Shown in pieces: positions 16,954 to 26,512 of a DNA stretch of 64,000 nucleotides. How positions within the stretch are numbered: the stretch's first letter is position 1; the number at the start of each line of letters is the position of its first letter. The stretch is taken from positions 682,001 through 746,000 of the forward strand of contig NZ_PIQA01000001.1 in assembly GCF_003987095.1 (NCBI RefSeq), given 5' to 3'. Position numbers and translations under genes: made by a program. Under the pieces are notes generated by a model, which was not told the DNA's origin, did not search any database, and worked only from the letters and a program-made list of their open reading frames with translations. Origin of the DNA: Idiomarina piscisalsi (GTDB lineage: Bacteria > Pseudomonadota > Gammaproteobacteria > Enterobacterales > Alteromonadaceae).

Positions 16954-18156
16954 TTATTCCGGCCGGCGCATTACGCGGTATGCAATAACCGCTAATAAGC
17001 CGGCCACGCCTATCACCCACGCCATTGCGTAATCAGTAAAACTCCCTGCCTGACTGACGCCGGCCGATACCAACCCCGCAATTAAAAACTGTAAGCTACC
17101 AGTAACCGCTGATGCGGAGCCCGCCCGCTCCTGTTGCTCTGCCAACGCTCCCGCCATAGCATTAGGAAAGACTAAGCCAAGCGTTGATATATAAGCAAAT
17201 AAAGGCAGCAAAATGCCCCAGAAGCTTGCATGAATATACGCCATAACGCACATAATAGTCGAAACAATGGCCAGTATCGGCAAAGAGACATTCAGTATTT
17301 TTCGTGAGGAATGATATTTCAGTAACCAGCCATTGAGCTGAGAAAAACCGATAATGCCAATAGCATTCACACCAAATAACCAACTGTAGTGCGTTGGATC
17401 CAACCCGAAAATTTCAATAAACATTTTCGGCGAGCCGGTGATATAGGCGAACAGCCCGGACTGAGCAATAGCACCTGTCAGTGAGTAGCGCAAAAAGGAA
17501 GGATCCCGAAAGACTGCCCAATAGGTTGTTCCGGTATGGCGCATACGTACATCGTAACGTCGCCCTCGTGTTTCCGGCAGCACAAAGTGAATAGTCACTG
17601 CGGAAGCAACCCCCAGGGCAGCAACAATGAGAAAGAGTGCTCGCCAGCCCATCCATTCGGTAATATAAGCGCCGAATAATGGTGCCAAAATAGGCGCAAC
17701 ACCCATAATCAGAATTAGAAACGAAAAGACTCGAGCTGAAGCTTGCGGCGTATAGAGATCACGCACGACAGCCCGGGCAATAACAATCCCCGCGCAGGCT
17801 CCAATAGCCTGAAAGAATCGCAGCACAATCAACCACTGAATGTCCGGTGCATAAGCACAGGCAACGGAAGTAACAACATAAATTGCCAAACCGATATACA
17901 GCGGGTTCTTACGGCCAAACTTATCCGTTGCCGTGCCGTACAGTAGTTGCCCTATAAACAAGCCAAAGAAAAATGCGGTCAGTGATAGCTCAACGTGGTG
18001 CGTGTCGGTCGCGTAGTCACTGGCAATCGCGCTAAACGCCGGCAAATACATATCAATAGACAACGGCGCAAACGCGGTAAGTAACGCCAGAATGACAACA
18101 ATAAAATCGAATCTGGCGTTATCGGAGACCGGTCTTGGCTCAAACGAGTGAGCCAT
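16954..18156 (-). CDS. Bcr/CflA-family multidrug efflux MFS transporter
   Basis: Drug:proton antiporter of the major facilitator superfamily, 12 membrane helices, 400 residues. The N-terminus PLSIDMYLPAFSAIASDYATD is diagnostic for the Bcr/CflA group, and LLYGTATDKFGRKNPLYIGL is the MFS motif A between helices 2 and 3. Members export bicyclomycin, chloramphenicol, or sulfonamides; substrate here is unknown. Its start overlaps the stop of the upstream nucleotidase gene by one base (TAATG), so the two are translationally coupled even though no functional link is known. Confidence 0.9.
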   Translation of the reverse strand: MAHSFEPRPVSDNARFDFIVVILALLTAFAPLSIDMYLPAFSAIASDYATDTHHVELSLTAFFFGLFIGQLLYGTATDKFGRKNPLYIGLAIYVVTSVACAYAPDIQWLIVLRFFQAIGACAGIVIARAVVRDLYTPQASARVFSFLILIMGVAPILAPLFGAYITEWMGWRALFLIVAALGVASAVTIHFVLPETRGRRYDVRMRHTGTTYWAVFRDPSFLRYSLTGAIAQSGLFAYITGSPKMFIEIFGLDPTHYSWLFGVNAIGIIGFSQLNGWLLKYHSSRKILNVSLPILAIVSTIMCVMAYIHASFWGILLPLFAYISTLGLVFPNAMAGALAEQQERAGSASAVTGSLQFLIAGLVSAGVSQAGSFTDYAMAWVIGVAGLLAVIAYRVMRRPE

Positions 18157-19970
18157 TATTGAGCCTCTACAGGCGTATATGACTGAGTTGCAAACTCCTC
18201 AGGTCGTTGCAGAACCTCTTGAGCTCTGGCGTAATTCACCAGTGACTCAGCATAATCAATACCGGTATTACGGGCGCGGCCTCGTTCACTAACACGGTAA
18301 AATGTATCCCAACCGTCCTGGCCGCCGGCAATAAAACTGTTTGTTACCAAGATATAAGTTGCTCTGGCCGACATGGGCTGCCAGCTCTGGCTGCCTTTAT
18401 CCCACACTTCCAGGTTAGATACGCGGGAGCCGGTTTCTTCGGTTAAATCGACTGAATAACGAATGCCGGCACCGTAAGGATATGCGCCTTGAGAGCCACC
18501 ATCAGAAACAGCATAGGCTAAAGCTTCTTCCATTGCTTGTTTAAACTCAGACCCGGTCAGCTCTAGTTTCACTAAGGTATTTGCGAACGGTAATACGGTA
18601 AAAGCATCCCCAACAGTAAAGTCGCCTTCTGAAATATCTGAGCGCACCCCACCACCGTTTTGAATTGCAAAGTCGGCTTCGGGTACCGAGTGTAGAAAGG
18701 CTTCCGCAACCACTCGGTGAGCGCCTGAGCTGATTACCTGCGCACAGCCAGCACGACGGTTTCTATCAACTTGTTGAGAGCAAATTTGCTGAGGTACGTC
18801 CGCAATAACCTCTGCTGAAAAATCGTCAACTTTGCTTCGATAGTCTTCTAATATGGACTGAAGCTCGGCATCGGGCTCAACGAAGCTATAAACACCACTC
18901 TCTTTTAATGCAGTTTTAATCGGCTCATAGGTCGTCACAATACCATCTGTCACCTGAATATCTTCGCCCAATAAGTAATGAGGCCGCCCACCACACGCTG
19001 CGATTTTATCGCCATCAAACTCAGCTTTTAGTTCACCAACCACCAGCGAGTACTGGTAGGCGTGAGCAATACACACTTTGTCACCATCCGCATTGGTTAG
19101 TTCTGTCGGATACGGTCCGGCGGCAGTCATACCAAACTCACTAAAATCACCGAGTAAGGTATGCGAGTCACCACCAATAATTACATCGACGCCGGGCAAC
19201 TGTTTAACCAGTTCCTTGTCGCGCTCATATTGAATGTGGGTGAGCAAAACAATTTTCTCAACGCCCTGGCGCTGAACTTCGGCAATGTATTTTTGCGCCG
19301 TCTCAAGTTCGTCTAAAAACTCGGTGCTTCGGTCTGGCTGAGAAGACTTTTTTGTTTTACTGGCAATGGTTAAACCAATAATTGCCACCTCTTCACCACC
19401 ACTCTCAACAATGGTGTAAGGCTTAAACATTTGCCACTCGTTGTCTGGTGTCAGTGGCGACTCACCCACCTCAGGCTTAATGTTGGCACTTAACTTGGCG
19501 GTTTGGCACTGCCCGGTACCTAACTGCTGCAGGAACTTGGCAAGGCCAGCATCGCCGGTGTCAAATTCATGGTTACCAATAGTGAAGGCATCAAAACAAA
19601 CGTTATTCATCATGCGGGCATCGGCTTCACTGCCAAACAGCGTGAAATACAAACTACCTGTCACCGCATCACCGGCATGCAGGGTAAGAACATTATCATT
19701 AGCCGTTCGCAGCGCTTTTATCTGCGCGCCAACACGTGGAAAGCCTCCGGCTTCTACCTGCCACTCCTGGTCCGCCCATGCCAGCGTTTGCTGTTTGGCG
19801 TCTAAGGTTGAGTGGTGATCATTAACGTGCAGCACTGTCAGCTCAAAACTCTCATTTTGGGGCCCTTGCTCTGGTGTTGATGCACAGCTCAGTAATGCAA
19901 CAGAGCCGAACGCAATAGCAGCACCACGCACCAACTGACTCAAAAGACGCTTGTTCTTATTCACCTGCAT
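18156..19970 (-). CDS. NadN/UshA-like 5'-nucleotidase, lipoprotein
   Basis: Secreted metallophosphatase of 604 residues. The signal ends in a lipobox LLSC with Cys29. The N-terminal calcineurin-like domain has the metal sites LHVNDHHSTLD, TIGNHEFDTG and GGDSHTLLG; the C-terminal 5'-nucleotidase domain (about residues 360-560) has FAIQNGGGVRSDI and the substrate loop NSFIAGGQDGWDTF. The double histidine in NDHH is like NadN of Haemophilus, which splits NAD and then dephosphorylates NMN, but a general UshA-like UDP-sugar/nucleotide hydrolase is equally possible. It likely salvages extracellular nucleotides. Coupled to the downstream MFS gene. Confidence 0.88.
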   Translation of the reverse strand: MQVNKNKRLLSQLVRGAAIAFGSVALLSCASTPEQGPQNESFELTVLHVNDHHSTLDAKQQTLAWADQEWQVEAGGFPRVGAQIKALRTANDNVLTLHAGDAVTGSLYFTLFGSEADARMMNNVCFDAFTIGNHEFDTGDAGLAKFLQQLGTGQCQTAKLSANIKPEVGESPLTPDNEWQMFKPYTIVESGGEEVAIIGLTIASKTKKSSQPDRSTEFLDELETAQKYIAEVQRQGVEKIVLLTHIQYERDKELVKQLPGVDVIIGGDSHTLLGDFSEFGMTAAGPYPTELTNADGDKVCIAHAYQYSLVVGELKAEFDGDKIAACGGRPHYLLGEDIQVTDGIVTTYEPIKTALKESGVYSFVEPDAELQSILEDYRSKVDDFSAEVIADVPQQICSQQVDRNRRAGCAQVISSGAHRVVAEAFLHSVPEADFAIQNGGGVRSDISEGDFTVGDAFTVLPFANTLVKLELTGSEFKQAMEEALAYAVSDGGSQGAYPYGAGIRYSVDLTEETGSRVSNLEVWDKGSQSWQPMSARATYILVTNSFIAGGQDGWDTFYRVSERGRARNTGIDYAESLVNYARAQEVLQRPEEFATQSYTPVEAQ

Positions 19971-19991
19971 ACTCCTTAGTGTCGATTGCTA

Positions 19992-20927
19992 TTAGTCTTT
20001 AATAAGACCAATTTCACGCAAACGCTGCATTAAATAATCATCCGCCGTAATGGGTTCGTCACGCTGCGGGTTCTCAACCGTAATACAGCTTTCCAGCGGC
20101 GTTATCATTACGTCCGGATTAAAGTGTAAAAAGAACGGAATAGAGTAACGCGACTTCTCATTGTAAGGCGCAGGCGGATTAACCACACGGTGCGTAGTCG
20201 AGGGCAACACATGGTTTGTTAAACGCTGTAGCATATCACCCACGTTACAAATAATGGCACCTTCAATAATGGTTACCGGCACCCAGCTACCGTCTTTCGC
20301 CAGAACTTCCAGACCCGGCTCTCTTGAGCCAACTAATAAGGTCAGAACGTTGATATCTTCATGTGCGCCTGCCCGCACCGACGGTGTATCTTCATCAATA
20401 ATAGGCGGATAATGCAGAGGGCGCAAAATTGAGTTGCCGTTATTCACCTTGTCGCGGAAAAAGTCTTTTGGCTGACCCAAGTAAACGGCCAGTGCATCTA
20501 ACACCTGGTTACCCAGCTTATCCAGTGCTTCATAGATAGCCAGCATGTCGTCTTTAAACTTTGGTAACTCTTCTGGCCAAACATTCGGTAACAGCTGCGG
20601 ATAAGCCGGCGTACCTTCCACTTCGCGGCCAACATGCCAAAATTCTTTTAAGTCCACATGCTCTGCGTCTTTCGCTATTTCAGTACCAAAGGGTGTATAG
20701 CCGCGAGCGCCACCTTCTCCCGGACGGTGGTATTGCTTTTTAACCTCATCCGGCAATGCGAATAACTCACGACAAGTGTCTAGCGCACGTTCTATAAGCG
20801 CTGTATCAACACCGTGTTGCGTTAACGCAATAAAGCCATACTTTTCATAGCCTTGGCCAACATCCTGAGTAAATGCATCAAACTTATCGTGATAACGTCG
20901 CATATCGACGTGCGGAATAGACTGCAT
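19992..20927 (-). CDS. 2-oxoglutarate/Fe(II) oxygenase, isopenicillin-N-synthase-like
   Basis: Cytoplasmic non-haem iron oxygenase of 311 residues. An N-terminal DIOX_N region (IPHVDMRRY... YGFIALTQHGVD) precedes a 2OG-FeII domain at about residues 160-270. The iron triad can be seen: His and Asp in GAHEDINVLTLL, and the distal His in STTHRVVNPP; the 2-oxoglutarate arginine is in SRYSIPFFL. This subgroup is common in proteobacteria outside antibiotic clusters and its substrate is not known. It stands 22 bases upstream of the nucleotidase gene, so cotranscription is likely. Confidence 0.88.
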   Translation of the reverse strand: MQSIPHVDMRRYHDKFDAFTQDVGQGYEKYGFIALTQHGVDTALIERALDTCRELFALPDEVKKQYHRPGEGGARGYTPFGTEIAKDAEHVDLKEFWHVGREVEGTPAYPQLLPNVWPEELPKFKDDMLAIYEALDKLGNQVLDALAVYLGQPKDFFRDKVNNGNSILRPLHYPPIIDEDTPSVRAGAHEDINVLTLLVGSREPGLEVLAKDGSWVPVTIIEGAIICNVGDMLQRLTNHVLPSTTHRVVNPPAPYNEKSRYSIPFFLHFNPDVMITPLESCITVENPQRDEPITADDYLMQRLREIGLIKD

Positions 20928-20965
20928 GGTGGCGTTCCAACTTATTAATTTAGGAAAACGGAAAG

Positions 20966-20984
20966 AGCCCCGTATTTTAGGGCT
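20966..20984 (-). terminator. Weak hairpin after rnhB
   Basis: AGCCC/GGGCT arms around a 9-base loop, 13 bases past the rnhB stop on the minus strand, followed there by CTTTCC. It may attenuate read-through into the oxygenase gene. Confidence 0.4.
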
Positions 20985-20996
20985 TAGACAACAAAA

Positions 20997-21560
20997 TCAC
21001 AAGTTAGCCAGCGCCTCTCGAACCGGCTTGTAGTCACGTCGGTGAATGGGGCAAGGTCCATATTTCTTCAGCAGTTCAATGTGGCGCGCTGTTCCGTAAG
21101 CCTTGTGCTTATTAAATTCATACTGCGGGTAGCGTTCGTGCCATTCCAGCATCTGTCTGTCACGCTCCACTTTCGCCAAAATTGACGCAGCGGCAATGCT
21201 TTCTTCACGAGCGTCACCACCGACAATAGCTTCGGCGGGTACCGTCAATTCGGGCACTCGGTTACCGTCAATCAGCACTTTACTCGGCGCTACCGGCAAC
21301 GCTTCTACTGAACGCTGCATAGCTTTCATGGTCGCCCAGAGTATATTTATTTGTTCAATCTCGTCAGGGTCTGACTGCGCTATTGCCCAATACAGCGCCT
21401 TTTCCTTTATCTCGATGCTGAGCTTCTCGCGCTTCTTCTCACTCAGCTTCTTTGAGTCATTAAGCCCCTCAATGGGACGTTCAGGATCAAGAATAACCGC
21501 AGCGGCAACAACGGGTCCTGCAATAGGACCTCTGCCCGCTTCATCGACACCACAAATCAT
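20997..21560 (-). CDS. rnhB: Ribonuclease HII
   Basis: Endonuclease that cleaves RNA in RNA-DNA hybrids and starts removal of misincorporated ribonucleotides. The 187-residue protein opens with [20 protein letters not shown], which holds the first Asp-Glu pair of the active site; VLIDGN and [15 protein letters not shown] supply the other acidic residues. Length is slightly short of E. coli RnhB (198). In E. coli this gene lies just upstream of dnaE; here it stands about 22 kb away, facing an AbgT gene. Confidence 0.95.
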   Translation of the reverse strand: MICGVDEAGRGPIAGPVVAAAVILDPERPIEGLNDSKKLSEKKREKLSIEIKEKALYWAIAQSDPDEIEQINILWATMKAMQRSVEALPVAPSKVLIDGNRVPELTVPAEAIVGGDAREESIAAASILAKVERDRQMLEWHERYPQYEFNKHKAYGTARHIELLKKYGPCPIHRRDYKPVREALANL

Positions 21561-21660
21561 GAGGAAATTTTCACCTTGTTGCTTTGTTCATACGCCAAAT
21601 AATGGTTATGATACCTGCGCATAATAATTACACCAATAAAATAACAATCGGGAATACATC

Positions 21661-23232
21661 ATGGCTCAATCTCCACAACCGGACCGTTCGCAAAAGGAAA
21701 AGCCGAACAGTCTGCTCAACCGAATGCTCGACGGCGTAGAAAAAATCGGCAATAAGCTTCCTGATCCGGCCGTTATGTTCTTCGGCTTACTCATTATTGT
21801 TTGGGTAATGTCCTGGGCTATGTCAGGCGTTAGTTTTGACGAAACTCATCCACTAACCGGTGAGGCTATTAGCGTCACCAACTTGCTCAGCGGCCCTGAA
21901 ATAACGGCGTTTTTAGCCAACATGGTCGATACCTTTATGGGCTTTGCGCCGTTAGGCGTTGTATTGCTGGCAATGCTGGGTGTCGGTGTAGCTGAACGCT
22001 CAGGTTATATCGACGTAGCCATTAAGCTTATGCTGAACGTAACGCCAAAAACCTTACTCACACCAATGCTTATTTTGGTGGCAATTGTCAGTCACACTGC
22101 AGTCGACGCTGGTTACGTGTTGGTTATTCCACTTGGCGGCGTTATTTTCTATGCCGCAGGGCGTCATCCACTGGCGGGTATTGCAGCGGCATTCGCCGGG
22201 GTTTCCGGTGGTTTCAGTGCTAACTTTGTACCTTCCGCCATTGACCCCTTACTGCAAGGCTTTACTCAAAGCGCGGCGCAAATTATTGATTCTGATATTC
22301 AGCTGAACCCGTTGAATAACTACTTCTTTACGGCGGCGTCTTCCATTGTGGTAGTGGCTATTGGTTGGTTCCTGACCGACAAAGTGGTTGAGCCGCGTCT
22401 GCGCGGTGCTGAAATCGACGGCCACCCTGACGATATGCCGGCAGTTGATGATGTGTCCCCGCGTGATCGTAAAGCGTTTTACGCGGCTTCTCTCACCATG
22501 CTTGCTGGTATTGTATTACTGTACTTCGCAGCAACAGCTGAAAACTCGCCGCTGGCCGATCCACAAACGGGTGAACTTGCCTCTCTGGGCGCACCACTCA
22601 TGGGTATGATTGTCCCATTAATTTTCCTGCTGTTTATTATTCCCGGCATTGTTCACGGATACGTGTCAGGTAACTTTACGAACTCACAAGACGTTATCGG
22701 GGCAATGAGTAAGTCGATGGAAGGCATGGCTTACTATATGGTCATGGCATTCTTCTGTGCGCTGTTTATAAAGGCTTTTGGTGACTCTCAGCTGGGAACA
22801 CTTATTTCAGTAAAAGGCGCGAACTTCCTTGCCAGCCTTGAATTGTCAGGCGGCGTTACCATGGTGGGAATTGTCTTCTTGGTCGCGTTTATCAATTTAT
22901 TCGTTGGTTCAGCGTCGGCTAAGTGGGCACTTATTTCACCTATTTTTGTGCCTATGCTTATGCAACTGGGTTACTCACCCGATTTAACGCAAGCGGCTTA
23001 CCGTGTGGGCGACTCGTCCAGTAACATCATTACTCCGTTACTGCCGTATTTCCCTCTGGTTGTGGTTTACTGCCAGCGCTACGTTAAGAAGACCGGTATA
23101 GGCACGCTAGTTTCCATGATGCTGCCCTACACAGTCTCACTGCTGGTGCTGTGGTCGGCCTTCCTGGTTATCTACTGGACTCTTGGCATTCCTTTGGGTT
23201 TCCAGGCTAGTTATACCTACCCGGCAGGTTAA
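21661..23232 (+). CDS. AbgT-family transporter (second copy)
   Basis: A 523-residue paralogue of the transporter at 15381-16949, with the same ordered blocks: LGVGVAERSGYID, HTAVDAGYVLVIPLGG, GRHPLAGIAAAFAGVSGGFSANFV and VGSASAKWALISPIFVPMLM. The two are clearly related but diverged along their length, so this is an old duplication or independent acquisition, not a recent tandem copy. Expected to be a proton-driven exporter or an importer of p-aminobenzoyl-glutamate-like or peptide-like compounds. It is monocistronic, ending at a good terminator shared with the chemoreceptor gene on the other strand. Confidence 0.92.
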   Translation: MAQSPQPDRSQKEKPNSLLNRMLDGVEKIGNKLPDPAVMFFGLLIIVWVMSWAMSGVSFDETHPLTGEAISVTNLLSGPEITAFLANMVDTFMGFAPLGVVLLAMLGVGVAERSGYIDVAIKLMLNVTPKTLLTPMLILVAIVSHTAVDAGYVLVIPLGGVIFYAAGRHPLAGIAAAFAGVSGGFSANFVPSAIDPLLQGFTQSAAQIIDSDIQLNPLNNYFFTAASSIVVVAIGWFLTDKVVEPRLRGAEIDGHPDDMPAVDDVSPRDRKAFYAASLTMLAGIVLLYFAATAENSPLADPQTGELASLGAPLMGMIVPLIFLLFIIPGIVHGYVSGNFTNSQDVIGAMSKSMEGMAYYMVMAFFCALFIKAFGDSQLGTLISVKGANFLASLELSGGVTMVGIVFLVAFINLFVGSASAKWALISPIFVPMLMQLGYSPDLTQAAYRVGDSSSNIITPLLPYFPLVVVYCQRYVKKTGIGTLVSMMLPYTVSLLVLWSAFLVIYWTLGIPLGFQASYTYPAG

Positions 23233-23255
23233 AAGTCTTGTTGCAAATGAACATA

Positions 23256-23285
23256 AAGCCAGTGCCTTGCGTACTGGCTTTTTTA
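23256..23285. terminator. Terminator between AbgT and the chemoreceptor gene
   Basis: AAGCCAGT/ACTGGCTT stem with a 9-base loop followed by TTTT on the plus strand; the minus strand side also ends in TTTAT. It serves both converging genes and its tail overlaps the stop codon of the chemoreceptor gene. Confidence 0.85.
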
Positions 23286-24575
23286 TAGATGGCTAACGGC
23301 GTTAACGACATTGGTTGCGCCTTCGTCTATTTCATCCATTATGGCTTTCACTTTTTCAATTTGCTCCTGCCCACGCTTTGCCATTTCCTGAATATCATCA
23401 ATAGACAACGAAATAGCTTCCGATACTTCTGAGCTGCGCTGCATAACGCCCGATATCTCGCTTGTTGCCTGCGTCGTTCTGGTTGCCAAATTTCTTACTT
23501 CGTCAGCAACGACAGCAAACCCGCGCCCATGCTCACCCGCCCTGGCCGCTTCAATCGCCGCATTTAATGCCAGAAGATTTGTTTGTTCAGCTAGTGCATT
23601 AATGGTTTTAACAATGTCTTCAATACTAATGGCCTGCTCTTGTAACTGCTCAATAATAGCGTCGGTTTTCTGGCTTTTGGTCAGAATTTCATTAGAGGTT
23701 TCCACAGAAACATCAATAGACGCTTTACCGTCTTTCACTATCATGGCTGTTTGCTGAGACGTCGAATACGCAATTTCTGCAGCTTCTGTGGTCTGTTGGG
23801 CTTTTAACACCCGTTCGGTAATATCGCTGGCAAACTTAATGACTTTTACAACTCGACCATTACTGTCAAAAATTGGGTTATAACTGGCTTCCAGCCAAAC
23901 CGGTTGCCCGTGCTTACTAACACGCTTAAAACGCCCGGTTTTGAACTCACCTTTGCCAAGTTCACGCCAAAAGCTCGGGTTTTCATCGTAAAAGCTTTGC
24001 TCACAAAACAGCTTATGGTGCTTGCCAGTAATATCGCTAAGCGAATAACCCACGGTGTTTAGAAAGTTATCATTTGCCCAGGTAATGACTCCGTCAGGTG
24101 AAAACTCAATAGTCGCCATTGACTTATTAATTGCCGTATTAATGGCGGCCTGCTGCTCTAAGGCGGTGACTTCGTCAGTGACATCACTGGCAATTTTCGT
24201 AATGAAAACAACCTCGCCTTTCTCGTTTTTAACAGGAAAGTACGTCGCTTCTAACCAAATAATGTCGCCATTACTGCGAATACGCTTAAATCGCTCATGC
24301 TGTGACTTACCCTCTGCCAGCTGCTGCCAAAACGTTCGATACGCCTGAGAAGACGAATAACTCGGTTCACAAAACATTTCGTGATGTTTAGAGATAACAT
24401 CATCGAGACCATATCCCATGGTTTCCAGAAACTGATTATTGGCATTTAAAACATAGCCCTGAGGGGTAAAGTCAATACGCGCAACATTACTGTCAATGGC
24501 ATCCATTAACTGTTTATATTGCGACAGCTCTTCAGTGGTTTTAGCGAGCTGGTGTTTTGTTTTAGCGCAAAGCAT
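23283..24575 (-). CDS. Soluble PAS-PAS methyl-accepting chemotaxis protein, BdlA-like
   Basis: A 430-residue chemoreceptor without signal peptide, periplasmic domain or membrane helix. A short N-terminal helix is followed by two PAS domains (about residues 25-130 and 145-255), each with the near-identical end pattern seen in [11 protein letters not shown] and [14 protein letters not shown], and by the MCP signalling domain (about 265-430) with its conserved hairpin tip [20 protein letters not shown]. The order and length resemble Pseudomonas BdlA (417 residues), which links redox or energy sensing to biofilm dispersal. The haem or flavin cofactor cannot be told from sequence. It stands alone. 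Confidence 0.9.
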   Translation of the reverse strand: MLCAKTKHQLAKTTEELSQYKQLMDAIDSNVARIDFTPQGYVLNANNQFLETMGYGLDDVISKHHEMFCEPSYSSSQAYRTFWQQLAEGKSQHERFKRIRSNGDIIWLEATYFPVKNEKGEVVFITKIASDVTDEVTALEQQAAINTAINKSMATIEFSPDGVITWANDNFLNTVGYSLSDITGKHHKLFCEQSFYDENPSFWRELGKGEFKTGRFKRVSKHGQPVWLEASYNPIFDSNGRVVKVIKFASDITERVLKAQQTTEAAEIAYSTSQQTAMIVKDGKASIDVSVETSNEILTKSQKTDAIIEQLQEQAISIEDIVKTINALAEQTNLLALNAAIEAARAGEHGRGFAVVADEVRNLATRTTQATSEISGVMQRSSEVSEAISLSIDDIQEMAKRGQEQIEKVKAIMDEIDEGATNVVNAVSHL

Positions 24576-24699
24576 TAAGGAATTCCTACAACAAACAAAG
24601 AACTTTTGAATGCTGTAGTTTACGCTTTGCTGGTCTAATCAGATCAAAAAACTATCAGTTTTAGAATGAATACTCGCAGTTTATTGATCTTCATCAAAT

Positions 24700-25113
24700 T
24701 TAGGCAGTCCAAGCCGGATTCCAGGTAACTTCCCAAATATGGCCGTCCGGATCTTTGAAGAAACCGCCGTAGCCACCCCAAAATAAGTCTCTAGCCTCAT
24801 GAAGAATGGTTGCTCCTGCCAATTTTGCTTCCTTCATAACTGCATCAACTTCAGAGCGGTAACTGACATTATGGCTCAGCAGCACCTCATTGGCATTTTT
24901 AGCGACATCAACACCCATTTCAGCAGCAATGCTTTTACGCGGCCACAAAGCCAGTCTCAAACCACTAGGCAGTTTAAAGAAAGCAACAGCACCGTTTTCA
25001 AAGTCCTCACCGACAATGCCATTTGTTTCCCAGCCTAAACCTTCCTGATAAAAAGCGAGTGCGCGCTTTAAGTCATCGACTCCCAGCGTAATAACACTGA
25101 TACTCGGGTTCAT
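24700..25113 (-). CDS. VOC/glyoxalase-family protein
   Basis: A 137-residue protein of the vicinal oxygen chelate fold with two beta-alpha-beta-beta-beta modules: VITLGVDDLKRALAFYQEGLGW at the start and the second half ending with GYGGFFKDPDGHIWEVTWNP, which carries the usual metal-site glutamate. Could be a glyoxalase, a resistance protein or a dioxygenase-like enzyme; the substrate cannot be assigned. Divergent from the DUF3293 gene with 63 bases between the starts. Confidence 0.85.
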   Translation of the reverse strand: MNPSISVITLGVDDLKRALAFYQEGLGWETNGIVGEDFENGAVAFFKLPSGLRLALWPRKSIAAEMGVDVAKNANEVLLSHNVSYRSEVDAVMKEAKLAGATILHEARDLFWGGYGGFFKDPDGHIWEVTWNPAWTA

Positions 25114-25176
25114 AGAATCTCACTGCCTCAAAAGTTAAACTCTTACTTTAATTAACGCTTAAGTGATGGTCAAAGT

Positions 25177-25590
25177 ATGGACGCAACACTGCTGGAACAT
25201 TATAAAAATACCGACTACTGGTTTGTTGTGAATGACCGAAAAGTCACGTTATCGGTAGGCAGCACCAATAGCGATTTTAATACACTGTGTCATGGCTTCA
25301 ATTACAAAACAGGGGCGTTTATCACCGCTTTTAACCCTCAGAGTCAACAATTCTCCCTTCAGGAGAACCGAGAAAGAAACCAACAGTTAGAAGCTGAATT
25401 GGTGGGTTTTAAAGGCACTCGATACTTTTACGGAGCCGGTCAGGATCGTAGCCTTCAATGGCCAGCCGAAGAAAGTTTTATGGTTTTTGGTGCGCAACAG
25501 CAAACAGTTATTGACCTCGCCCGCCGATATCAGCAGAATGCCTTTCTTTGGATTGAATACCGACACGCTGCAGTACTCATCGACGTATGA
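25177..25590 (+). CDS. DUF3293 domain protein
   Basis: A 137-residue cytoplasmic protein matching the DUF3293 pattern: a central TGAFITAFNPQSQ followed by NRERNQQLEAEL, a glycine-aromatic run (YFYGAGQD) and the end AEESFMVFGAQQQ...LARRYQQNAFLWIE. No function is known for the family. The ATG at 25177 has no strong ribosome-binding site. The following transporter frame overlaps its end; a strong AAGGGGGG stands right after its stop. Confidence 0.8.
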   Translation: MDATLLEHYKNTDYWFVVNDRKVTLSVGSTNSDFNTLCHGFNYKTGAFITAFNPQSQQFSLQENRERNQQLEAELVGFKGTRYFYGAGQDRSLQWPAEESFMVFGAQQQTVIDLARRYQQNAFLWIEYRHAAVLIDV

Positions 25591-26512
25591 GTTAAGGGGG
25601 GCACCATGCCATCACACCATAGCCGCTGATAAAATCGCGTTTATCTACGCCCTTATTGCCGTTTTATTATGGTCGACGGTCGCTACGGCGTTTAAAATCA
25701 CACTAGAGTACATGACGCCATTACAAATGGTGACAGCCGCCAGTGTCGTTTCCTTTACTGTTCTAAGCTTGGTCTGTGTGATTCAGAAAAAGTCTCACTT
25801 GTTACTGCTTGAGCTGCGGAAAATGCCCTTGTACTACGTACTAATGGGGCTTATTAACCCTCTTATTTACTATTTAGTGCTTTTTCAAGCTTATAAACTG
25901 CTACCTGCCTCCGAAGCTCAGCCCCTGAATTACACATGGGCAATAGCACTCAGTATTATGGCAGCCCTGTTTTTAAAGCAGCATATCCGTCGTCGCGACT
26001 GGGTCGCCTGCGCACTGGGTTATTTTGGAGTGCTAGTTATAGCGACCCGCGGTGACTTATTAGGGCTAAGCTTTAGCAACCCCTGGGGTGTTTTACTAGC
26101 TTTAATATCAACCTTCCTGTGGGCCGGATACTGGATACTCAACACCCGACGTAATGCGGACTCAGTCGTTAGCCTGGTCTTGTCCTTTGGCTTAGCATTG
26201 CCAATTTTAATTGTTGCCAGCTTTGTCTGGAGCGACTGGTCGAACATACCCTGGCAAGGCTGGGCAGCTGTCAGTTATGTCGGATTATTTGAAATGGGTA
26301 TTACCTTTCTGTTTTGGCTAAAAGCCATGAAAACAGCCACCAACACCGCACTTATTAGCAACCTGATATTTATATCGCCGTTTATTTCACTGCTGCTACT
26401 ATCAGCGATTATTGGCGAAACCATTTATGTCAGTACTATTGTAGGCTTAGCACTCATCATTGCTGGTTTATTAGTGCAGCGGCTTCACTTTAAGAAAAAG
26501 CTTAAGCCATAG
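25538..26512 (+). CDS. DMT-family transporter (EamA), start uncertain
   Basis: Ten-helix drug/metabolite transporter with two EamA repeats; clear membrane sequence begins at about base 25640 (FIYALIAVLLWSTVATAFK) and ends with QRLHFKKKLKP. The start is odd. A strong ribosome-binding site (AAGGGGGG, 25594-25601) sits before an ATG at 25606, but that ATG is in another frame and stops after seven codons. In the transporter's own frame the nearest ATG codons are 25538 and 25487, both inside the preceding gene. Either a one-base indel between 25606 and 25627 has broken the native start, or translation starts within the upstream gene. I give 25538 as the shorter overlap. Substrate unknown. Confidence 0.8.
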   Translation: MPFFGLNTDTLQYSSTYELRGAPCHHTIAADKIAFIYALIAVLLWSTVATAFKITLEYMTPLQMVTAASVVSFTVLSLVCVIQKKSHLLLLELRKMPLYYVLMGLINPLIYYLVLFQAYKLLPASEAQPLNYTWAIALSIMAALFLKQHIRRRDWVACALGYFGVLVIATRGDLLGLSFSNPWGVLLALISTFLWAGYWILNTRRNADSVVSLVLSFGLALPILIVASFVWSDWSNIPWQGWAAVSYVGLFEMGITFLFWLKAMKTATNTALISNLIFISPFISLLLLSAIIGETIYVSTIVGLALIIAGLLVQRLHFKKKLKP

